Assembly: GCA_021234155.1 (NCBI GenBank)
Contig: JAJEKV010000015.1
Span: forward strand, 4,783,194 to 4,847,193
DNA length: 64,000 nucleotides
From: Isoetes taiwanensis
Lineage: Eukaryota; Streptophyta; Lycopodiopsida; Isoetales; Isoetaceae
Reading direction: 5' to 3'
Each line of letters opens with the position of its first letter. Position 1 is the first letter of the stretch. Below, one piece after another: positions 55,423-64,000 of this stretch. A program made the translations under genes and the position numbers. The notes beneath the pieces were generated by a model. The model did no database searches and was not told the DNA's origin. It saw nothing but the letters and a program-made list of their open reading frames with translations.

Positions 55423-58400
55423 TGATGTAGCATTGCCATTTAAACAAAATGATGAATATTTTGATTTTTTATGGTTTATGGGCTTTGATGATGTTAATCA
55501 TGTAGTTATGTTGGTTAATGGTTGTGCCTAGATTATAAGCATGTAGCATTTCCATTTAAACGAAATGATGAGTATTTTGATTTTAAATGTTTATGATTTT
55601 GATAATGTTAATTACGTAGTGACATTGCTTAATCACATAGTGATAATCATGTATAGCATGTTTTTTCTACATGTAGCATGTTTATAATCTTATTTCCAAT
55701 GCATGTTCCTCTTATCTTTTTCTTTTTCTTTTTCTTTTTTTATCATCACATGTATAAATTCCCACAAACAAATAAATTTGACTTGTGAATTTGCGATTTG
55801 CGATGATGGGAATGAAAACTCATGTCTTTGAAAAGTGGCTTTCATGCTGAGAGTGGTTTGATGGAAGCTATACAAAATTACTTCCCAACCAATAACTCTA
55901 ACAATGATGCAAATGGTGATGATGAGAGACCTATCACAGTTCTAGAGAAAGAGACCAGCAAACCACTATACCCAAATGGAAAGATATCGCGTCTCGCCGC
56001 ATGCATACTCATCCTCAACCTACAACACAAATTTAACTGGAGTAATAATAGTGTAGACGATCTTCTCAGGTTAGTAATTTGGTTCGAGTTACAAGTTTTC
56101 GCTCATTTTTTTTTTTTCTCACTTGATATTTCTTTTTTTTTTTTTGTTTTAACAGGTTTGCTAGTCCGACTATATACTTCCAAGTGATCATTGTCTTCCA
56201 AAATCAAGGAGGGACGTTAAACAACTTTTGCAAGAACTAGGTTTGCAATACAAATGCATTCATGCATGTGTAAACGATTGTATACTCTTTCGCAATGAAT
56301 ATAGTGAGATGAATGTATGTCCCAAGTGCAATGAGCCACGATACGATGAAAAAGCAAAGTCTAAAGTGCCAAAGAAAGTCTTGCGACATATGCCAATCAT
56401 TCCACGTCTTCAAGTTATGTTTAAGTGTCCTTCTCTAGCCCAATTCATGGACTTCCATGCAAAACATCAAGCAATGATGGTGTCTTGAGGTATCCAACCG
56501 ATGGTGAGGCATTAAAACATATAGAAGACAAATGGAAGCATTTTAAGGAAGAGCCTAGGAACGTTCGTTTGGCTTTGGGCATGGATGGTGTTAGTCCATT
56601 TAGCACATTGTCGTCTACTTATAGTGTTTGGCCTATTGTTGTTATAAACTACAATATACCACCTTGGATGGCAACCAAAAGCAGCCATTTAATGCTCACA
56701 ATCGATAGTTCCGTGTAAATATCTCTACATAGCATTGCAACTTGTCTTTATATAGGTTACGGTTTTTGGATTTATATTTGAATAATATATATATTTAGGC
56801 AAATACCAAGTGAAGGATATGAATGTGTACTTGGAACCTCTTGTGGAGGAACTTGACATTTTATGGAGGAATACGATGTATGATATTTCGAGACAACCAC
56901 ACAATTTCATGTTTCATGGTATATTATGTTTCACTATTCATGACTATCCGGACTTGGTGTTAAGGTCGTATAATGTTGTCATTCATATTCTTATTTTTAG
57001 ATTATTTTCTAATATTGTAGGATTGAATTACTTTGCAGGACTGCAAACTAGTGGAAAATGTGGATGTCCATCATGTGGCCAAGAATTAACATCTTATAGA
57101 TCAAAGCACCTATCAAAGATGATATACACAAACCACAAAAAATATTTACCATTGGATCATGAGCTTCGTCGTGGTGATACATCTGCTGTGCCTAGAAGAA
57201 GAACTCCACATGATTGGTTGCAAACATGGAATGATCATGGCCTAAACAGTTCTGCACCTCCACCTGGCATGAAGAGACTATCCATCTTATACAAGTTGGA
57301 ATACTGGTCTGAATTGAAGATTGCACATCTATTGGATCCTATGCATATTTTTAAGAATGTAAGCCATTCGCTTTGGCGACATCTTACAGGAGATTGGGAG
57401 ACTCTTAACGCTAGAAATGATCTAAAGGATAATAACATCAAAACAGAATTGTGGCCTATCATAGAAGAAGGCAAAACTCCTCGCTTTCGTCGAGGTCCGT
57501 GGGTATTAAAAAGGGATGAACTCAAACAAGTGAAAAATTCTATTAAAACTCTTCGCACTCCAACTGGTCATGGCTCCTCCCTAAGAAGGGCATTCACAAA
57601 AGATGGAGATCTCACCGCTTAAAAGTCGATGATTGGCACAACTTTCTACTGTGTATTTATACTATAGGATAAACAACATTGACAACTTGTATGTATGACT
57701 AATCAAAATTTTTTGTCTCTGCTTCTGATATATTCTCCCATGTGCCTTAGAGAATTGCCTCACGCCTTCTATTCTAAGGTCATATATAGACTTCGCTTAG
57801 CTTTTCTAGGTGGGTGTCTTCTAAGGAGATTGTAGTTGCGGATATTCCCACCATGGAGATAGAGATTGCAGAGATATTATGCCGCTTAGAACACTTATTT
57901 CCAACTAGCTTTTTGACCTTCCAAATGCACGTAGCTAGTTGAATAAGTCACACATTGGCAATTACACATACTAAATGTGATCATCAAAAAGCACTTGTTG
58001 GTGCATTTGCCACAAGAGATTTTGCTCGTGGGTCCAAACCCCTCTAGATGGATGTTCTTTTGGAGAGATATATGAAGGTCTTAAAAGGATTTGTGCGCCG
58101 GATGGCTAGGCCCGAGGGATGTATGGCGTAAGGACACCTTGTTCAAGAGACATTATTTTTTCTTAACGGATGCCACAACATCAATAGATCCAAATGCACC
58201 AAAGATTTGGAAGAAGGAGGCTCTGATTGGTTAGAAGGTGAAATTTTACAAGGTCGGGGTAAGCAACGAAGGTTAAGTGATCGAGATGTTTGAAGGCATC
58301 AACAAATTCGCATTGAACAATGCGAGATGGTCTCACTAGGTGGGTGGAACTATATAAAGTTGAAAAGGCACAAAGAGATAGTGATAGAAAAGCATATGCT

Positions 58401-58587
58401 GCAAGGAATCGTCGAGGACGTCATAGGAGAGTACAATATCCTCCAGAACTAAGGCCCATGCCGGAGAATCCCCCCTTGGTGGCTATCCAAAAGCTTTGGG
58501 AGGCCAAGGCAATGGAGAAAAAATACAAGAAGATGATCTCAACATTGCTCTTGGGTGTAACAGACGAGAAAGTCCGAATTTGTTATT

Positions 58588-58631
58588 TATTATTGTTATT
58601 GTTATTGTTATTGTTATTGTTATTGTTATTG
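58588..58631. repeat. (TTATTG)n microsatellite
   Basis: About seven TTATTG units inside the CACTA element, at the end of a plus-strand frame (58320 onward) whose poly-leucine run it creates. That frame contains RKAYAARNRRGRHRRVQYP and may be part of an additional plant-transposase domain. Confidence 0.9.
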
Positions 58632-59729
58632 CATTCATAATATGTATTGACACTTGAGTTTTTATTCAATTTGCGTGCTAGGTTCCATAATTCTATGTGG
58701 GCCTATGGTCAACATTTTCGAATTGATAGCATTGACAAAGCTCGTGTCACTTGTGATTCTCGAATAATTGCCTCATTTGACCAAAAAGTCGAGCAAGCGC
58801 TAGAGATGATAATCCCTGCTTGATGGAGAGCTTGAATATGTCTGAAGTTATTACGATATTATTGATGTGGATTTTCGTTCATTTCGGCATGCACCATTCT
58901 AAAAGCGAAATGGTTCAAGCCTCTATACCGCTGGAAGAAATCAAACAAAGGCGCCACATCCATCTGGTTTTTTTGAAGTTGATTCCACGCATGTATTAGT
59001 AGATGTAAGTGAACCGTTTGTGTATCCACAACAAGTTCAACAAGTATTTTTCCATGTCAACCCTCAAAACAGTACATGGTGGATCGTAATCCCTACAGAA
59101 CCAACATCACGTCGACACGTTCCTAATATAACCCTTGAGGAAGAAGAGGAGGAACATGAGGAAGATTTAGAGCATAGCCAAGAATTGGAATTTGTGGAAT
59201 GTGAGGAAGATATAGAGCATGAGCAAGAATTGGAATTTTTGGAGACACAAAGTCTAGAAGATTATGAAGCTCAAAGACAAACCACCAATGAAGAATTGAG
59301 ATCACCAATGCACTCCCCAATGGCAGAAGATTATATTGAAGAGGAGGAAGACGTTGACCTTCAAATGCCAAATATACGACGAAGGCTGCTTTTACAACTA
59401 GACGATGATGAATGGAATGACATACAAGATGATATCTTGGATGAGGATTTCATATGATTTTAGACTAGCTAGAGATCATATTTCAAACTACTGTGTTCTA
59501 TACGTATCACAATTTACTTTTTGTTTTTAAGCATGTATTTCCTAGTGCTCGAATTATTTTTACATTCCTATATTGTTTTCATGTTTAAAGTTACATTGAT
59601 AGAAGAAAAAAAAAATTCCTTACAATGGAGTTGTTGAACATGTTCTCACACTAGAAAACACACTTGGGATAATTATAAGTGGTAAACATGATATTGGATA
59701 AAGGAGACATGATATTGGAGAATTGATAT

Positions 59730-60240
59730 CATATATGACGAATGTTCTGACGAGTATATAATGTTAGTCACTATATAAGTCATTCAAGTAATCACAATAT
59801 TAGTCAATATATTAGTCAGATTCTTAGTCACTTGCTTAGTTCAACTATTAGTCAGTAATTTTAGTCAAATTTTTAGTTAGACATCTCGTCAAACAATAAG
59901 TCAGTGTATTAGTCAACATATTAGTAATATTTTTAGTCACCCTTATAGTCAGACTATTAGTTATGAATTTTAGTCAAATTGATAGTCAGCCATTTCGTTA
60001 GAAAAAAAACGTCAGCATGTTAGTCAATGTAATAGTCATTACAATCAACACTTTAATAGTCATGATTTTAGTCAAATTATTCGTCAAATAAATCGTCAAT
60101 ATGTAATTAGTCAGCATGTTAGTCAGCTATTTAGTCAGAGATAAACGTCAGTTTTTTTCGTCATGATATTCGTCACTATATTCGGTAGATAGACATCTCA
60201 TATAGAGTTTTCGACCCTCTGACGATTTAACTGACTCTTA
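59730..60240 (+). repeat. CACTA right subterminal repeats (TTAGTCA, same orientation as left)
   Basis: About 15 copies of TTAGTCA or variants lie mostly on the plus strand, the same orientation as the left array. Only the outermost CTGACGA/CTGACT copies near 60217-60235 are inverted. See the separate finding. Confidence 0.85.
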
Positions 60241-60263
60241 GTAGTCATTCTCTTGTAGTGAGA

Positions 60264-60343
60264 GGCGCACCACCATCTACCAATTTAGATGCCACTGTGG
60301 TTGAAGAACGCGATCCAGAAGCTGGCAAACTAGGGTTTGCCAT
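60264..60343 (-). pseudogene. ORF interrupted by the CACTA element (5' side)
   Basis: ATG at 60343, reading MANPSLPASGSRSSTTVASK then LVDGGAP up to the target site. Continuation is at 48645-48433; a single-base difference prevents perfect joining. Confidence 0.35.
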
Positions 60344-61526
60344 AGTATCCGAAATCTGGAAAGCCCCAATCTGACTCAGCTAGACTGAACAAAGATATAA
60401 AATCTATGCATCAATGGAAAGATCACATTATCACTTTCCAATTGCATGAAAAAACACCCGAATCCGACAATCAAATACGAAATTATGGAGAAAACTGCAT
60501 CAGGATCACATGGCGCCCATCACAGCTCCCATCTTTACCATATTCATAATGGTTCGCCATCATTTTCGAAAAGCATTTATGCCAACGCCAACACTTGGAC
60601 CAACAAAAACTCGTACAATTACTACAGTTAGTGGCCGGATTTTATACTAAGGAAAAATGAACAAATTAGTAAGCGTAGCATACAAAACAATGCCATATAA
60701 AAACACTTACCTAATTTAACATTGTTAACAACATCTATAACAATACCAATGCTTGGACCACACTCACACAGCTAATAGAACTAATGACATGATTTTGTAC
60801 CCATATTAATGCATGTTCATAGCACATTGTATCTTTAGAAATTATAATAGCCATGGAAGCAAAAACTCTGATCCCCACTTTGGTCATACATTTTATATGC
60901 ATCTATACTCTTATATCTTGTTATTTCCATGCCAACATCTTTTGTAATGCGCGCAGTCTGTAATCAAGTGATAGATGATGCCCTACAAGATATAATCACC
61001 ACTGAATCCATCATTTGTAGCCATACTTAAGCAATTTTCTCATCGTTCCTTCAGAACAATGATTTGTATTATACCACATATGAGAGATATGTCTGCCTGC
61101 TAATTTGTTATGAAAGCACATACACCGCCACTAAACTTCGTCATCAACCTCATAGAGTGGTAAATGGCTCTAAAGATATTTCCAAGTACAAAGGACATTG
61201 CTTTTCCTGCATTTTACAGTAGCTCTAAAAACTTCCAATTTGAAAGGGTTCTTGCCAACGTGGTGCTTTTTGCTAATAGTCTCGGAAAATGCAAGATGCT
61301 TACCGAAACAATCCTCATTGAATGAAAACATCCATCCCATAACTTTTCTAACTCCTTTCTACATCGCACAAGAAATCTAGGCATATGATAATAACCAAAC
61401 TGCCTTTGCAAGCCATATGGCATATTCACCCGATGCACTTCATGAGCTAAGATTCTTGCCTTGTTCGTCAATAATAAGAATCTTAAATTTCTTATGCTTA
61501 TTTATCTTTCCAGCCTTATCAATCTT
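60344..61526. other. Intergenic, nothing recognised
   Basis: AT-rich sequence with only short ORFs. A minus-strand frame at 61471-61214 (NMPYGLQRQFGYYHMPRFL) looks protein-like but is too short to assign. Confidence 0.35.
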
Positions 61527-62490
61527 TTTTTTTTTTTTGAAGAACTGTGTCATCAATATATTAAAAGAATGGTAATGTTACAAAGCAAGTGAGGAGGAAG
61601 GAGAACTGCCCCAAAGAGACAGCGATACCTCGACGCTCCACAACAATCTCACAGAAAAACTGCAACTCTACTGCTGTACAAATCGACCATCACCATCTAC
61701 AACACCCAAGAAGTCCCACCAAATGGCAAACTTCCGCTCTACTAATCCCGGAACACCGAAAAGCTTTGAAATAGCTTGTACCGAAGTCGAGGAATCGAGA
61801 GGGTCAGTCTGCCAATATCCCGAAGATCCACAACCGCCGCCCAAATCAGCCACACCAACCAAGCCACACACGGATGCAGGCTTTGCTGCTTGCGCGCAAG
61901 AGCGGCCAAGCACCGTGATACACATGAAGGCGAGAATCTGGCGGCTAGTCAATCTCACCTGAAGCAGCCCCGGCCCAATCCCGTGGGTAGTGAGGGCATA
62001 AAACCGCATAATGCTCCACGCTTCTCAACGATGAAGGTCACAACAAGGGCAGAGAGGGATCACACCCGGCCTAAACGGACTCACAAGGGCATTCACCCTG
62101 ATACAACGGTGCACCACCTGCCACAGAAGCACCCTAACCTTCGGTGGGGGAAGTGAGCTCTATGTCCACATCCAAACCGAACGCCATCGAGAACCCGGAT
62201 GCTGCAAAGACCACTTGCCTGAAGGGGGCAGAGTGTCATGAATACCCGGCACCCGGTAACAAGACCGCATAAAACAAGAAGACACAACATCCGGATGAAC
62301 CTTCCAAACCTGCACCACCACATCATCCTGAAGGACTATAGGTATGTGTCGCAGAATACTCCCCGCCACTTGTTCCCAGATAGCCTGGTCACTACCCCTC
62401 AGGCGAAATTGAGCCCGAAAGAACTCCCACGAAGCTAGCTGACCATCCCAGTACCAATCCTCCAAGGTATATATCAAATGCCATCTCTAA
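61527..62490 (-). mobile_element. 5'-truncated LINE 3' fragment with poly(A)
   Basis: On the minus strand the fragment reads LEDWYWDGQLASWEFFRAQF, then (with frameshifts) a histidine/cysteine-rich stretch, a Gly-rich GCGSSGYWQTDPLDSSTSVQ and SKLFGVPGLVERKFAIWWDF. It ends in a 15-base A tract (T-run at 61527-61541). WDGQL.SWE.FR..F.L resembles the region downstream of the reverse transcriptase in plant LINEs. The poly(A) end and missing reverse transcriptase fit a 5'-truncated insertion. No clear target duplication was found. Confidence 0.55.
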
Positions 62491-63242
62491 TTATACTTGA
62501 TTGAGTAAATCTGTGATTTCTCTCCATCTGGATCATACGATTGAAGCATAATAATAAGGCCGCAACCTACACAATTCTGAAATTAGATGAAAACATAAAA
62601 AATAAAGATATAACAAATAAAGAAATATACAAAGAAATTGGAATACACGTGTTTCTGGAGGGAATAGAGTTCCACCAAGACGTTGAATCTGCAATGAATA
62701 TCTTGAGCATCCCTGAAAACTCCTTCAAATCCAGAGCTTCAATTTGGATACCTATGTTAAACTCTTTAGCATCCTTCCAAACATCAAATTTGCCCAGTGC
62801 CTTTCCATCCTTCTTTTCAAAGTTATTGCTACCATCTTTCCGTCATCAATTTCTAGTAAAGGACTACATTTTAGAATTGTTTTTGCATGTGGACTTTTCT
62901 TATTTGTTGCAGGGTCTGCCGTAATTACTATAGCATCCAGTGAACAAGTATTAGGCGAAGGCAACAAATGTATTACTATATCATCCTCCCTACAAGTGAA
63001 TGTACTACTATGGGAGTAGCAACACAAGATTTGCTCACAATATTGTTGTTAACGGCAACACGCTCAGCATTGTGGCTAAGTACATAATCAGAGGCATGGG
63101 TAGAGGCAGTTTGTCCACTATTTAGGAATATTGCTAACAACATTACTTGGAGTTTCTGCCAATTGCAGCAACGCACCTAAAAAACTACAAAGAATTAACA
63201 TAATGAACGCATGAAGAAAACATACCTCTCTACCACGATCTC
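62491..63242. other. Intergenic, nothing recognised
   Basis: Short overlapping ORFs on both strands near 62541-63019 without recognisable domains. Confidence 0.35.
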
Positions 63243-63640
63243 TGTAACGGTTCGACGTGCCATTAACCAACTGGGCAAAATCGTCTAGATGTTTATGATT
63301 AGTCACTTCTATCGATTTATGCCAATATCTCGGGAACGCCCCATAGGCAACATTACTAAGATCTTTCGAACGGTCTCTCACGGGCCCGTCACAACTTGTC
63401 CCACTAGACCTATGTTCGTCCTCGAGCATCATAGTACCATCAAGAACCTTTACAAGATGGACCCCATACATATGGGCACCTTAATGTACCAAATGTAATG
63501 TTCCTAACTGATATGCCTTAATCAATTGGGCAAAACCATCTAAACATTTATGAATAGTCGCTGCGATCCACTTATGCCAGTGTCTCCAGAACGCCCCACA
63601 AGCACATTCAAGGATCGAATACTTGGCTTGGACTGATCTC
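63243..63640 (-). mobile_element. Diverged TRIM-like element related to 40557-40925
   Basis: 63243-63393 is an LTR-like unit (TGTAACGG...CGTCACA) sharing AACTGGGCAAAA.CGTCTAGA, TTTATG and CTCGGGAACGCCCCA with the element at 40.6 kb. A second, truncated copy starts at 63494 (TGTAATGTTCCTAAC). The roughly 100-bp internal region differs from the first element, and its primer-binding site is decayed. No target duplication is seen. Confidence 0.6.
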
Positions 63641-64000
63641 TTGTGTGCAGGGAATAAATTACTAATCCAATATTTCTTATTAGCCAAAATGGCTTTAGCT
63701 AAACTTTTCCGAAACTAATTCTAAAACTATATGTGATTTAGCTAATCTCTACAAATTTTTCCTCTCATATTTTCTGTTGTTTACTAAACTAACCTGAAGT
63801 TCATTCAAAAAAATTCTATAGTATGGACACGGAAAGTGTTAAGCTAAAGTTATTATACTTTTTCCTAATTGTTTTCATTCGCTTTAGTCAATTTCTTTCT
63901 GGACGGGAACTACTTATCTAAGCCTAGATCTAAAATTGTTCCATGGATGTTGGAAAAGATATTACTACTCATATCTTTATTATTATCTACTAGAATTACT
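63641..64000. other. Intergenic, nothing recognised
   Basis: AT-rich sequence to the window end with no ORF, element end or repeat recognised. Confidence 0.4.

Larger units (their letters stand above)
54211..59457 (+). pseudogene. TNP2-type CACTA transposase, decayed
   Basis: Exon 54211-54448 (TAG acceptor, GAG|GTAAAA donor) encodes a zinc-finger-like CWCKQCKG...RDHKMKYG. Exon 55822-56069 (donor CAG|GTTAGT) has PLYPNGKISRLAACILILNL, and an 86-bp intron ends AACAG at 56155. Then come LGLQYKCIHACVNDCILF and VCPKC (56230-56330), KVPKKVLRHMPIIPRLQ, RNVRLALGMDGVSPF and NYNIPPWM (to 56720, after a frameshift near 56470). Next are MNVYLEPLVEELDILW, TIHDYPD, GKCGCPSCGQ and DPMHIFKNVSHSLWRH (56810-57622). 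C-terminal blocks survive with stops: RYMKVLKGFVRRMARPEG near 58060, WAYGQHFRIDSIDKARVTCD near 58700, and VYPQQVQQVFFHV with an acidic tail (59020-59457). This order matches TNP2 (Transposase_21 with the usual C-terminal modules). The frameshift and stops make this copy non-autonomous as read. Confidence 0.85.
48646..60260 (+). mobile_element. Complete CACTA (En/Spm) transposon, 11.6 kb
   Basis: The left end begins CACTACAAGAGAATGA (48646-48661) and the right end is its exact reverse complement (60245-60260). The element is flanked by the 3-bp target duplication AGA (48643-48645 and 60261-60263), as CACTA elements require. Both ends have TTAGTCA-rich subterminal arrays. It carries a decayed TNP2-type transposase on the plus strand, a divergent minus-strand gene on the left, and captured or nested fragments (Harbinger nuclease, SET domain). 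Perfect ends and duplication indicate fairly recent insertion, although the coding region has frameshifts and stops. Confidence 0.93.

Noticed and set aside
61527-62490. Target-site duplication of the LINE fragment
   Set aside because: TATCAATC before the T-run and TATCAAAT after the 5' end are similar but not identical and could be chance.
1-64000. CRISPR arrays, bacterial operons, rRNA genes
   Set aside because: No regularly spaced identical repeats, no prokaryotic gene packing and no rRNA-like blocks were seen. The tandem repeats present are transposon subterminal or simple repeats.

Overview
This is a transposon-dense stretch of a eukaryotic nuclear genome, almost certainly a land plant. 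The evidence is a CACTA (En/Spm) transposon with TNP2-type transposase, an LTR-type element whose primer-binding site matches plant initiator tRNA-Met, PIF/Harbinger-like and LINE fragments, AG/GT-spliced ORFs and AT-rich spacers. The lineage within land plants is not determined. No convincing single-copy host gene was found.

Layout. 1-7.15 kb: dispersed repeats; a segment also present at 41.6-43.1 kb is interrupted here by about 5.2 kb of unassigned DNA. 7.2-14.1 kb: an old minus-strand retroelement (family D) with recognisable reverse transcriptase, a second conserved protein and a split small acidic ORF. 15.25-18.85 kb: a plus-strand terminal-repeat-like unit (F) ending at a (TA)n tract. 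18.92-36.16 kb: the centrepiece, a head-to-tail minus-strand array with the order terminal repeat, body, terminal repeat, body, terminal repeat (about 2.9 and 4.3 kb each). The body encodes an unrecognised 520-residue protein (ORF A) and a Penelope-like reverse transcriptase. The terminal repeat encodes a small acidic protein and ends in a structured RNA motif beside (TA)n. 36.16-38.88 kb: a third, plus-strand terminal-repeat unit (E) with the same small protein, RNA motif and (TA)n. 39-41 kb: TTCTAGAA-rich simple repeats, a tRNA-like sequence, LTR-like sequence and a miniature LTR element with 5-bp target duplication. 43.1-48.6 kb: unassigned. 48.646-60.260 kb: a complete 11.6-kb CACTA element with 16-bp inverted ends and AGA target duplication. 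It carries a decayed TNP2 gene, a SET-domain fragment, a Harbinger nuclease fragment and a divergent minus-strand gene. 60.3-64 kb: a LINE 3' fragment and a second miniature-LTR relative.

How the retroelement probably works (inference): the small-protein exon in each terminal repeat ends in CAG|GT at codon phase 0. The ORF A reading frame is open from an AG acceptor, also at phase 0, and has no ATG for its first 37 codons. An upstream terminal repeat could therefore supply promoter, start codon and leader exon to ORF A, with the reverse transcriptase following. Tandem partial copies and retained introns are known Penelope-like traits. No GIY-YIG endonuclease was recognised, and all identified 3' ends abut (TA)n.

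Caution: the near-identical array copies differ mainly at CAG/CTG trinucleotides, in short clusters that often create frameshifts. This may be consensus error at CHG-methylated sites, so some apparent pseudogenes may be better preserved than they look.
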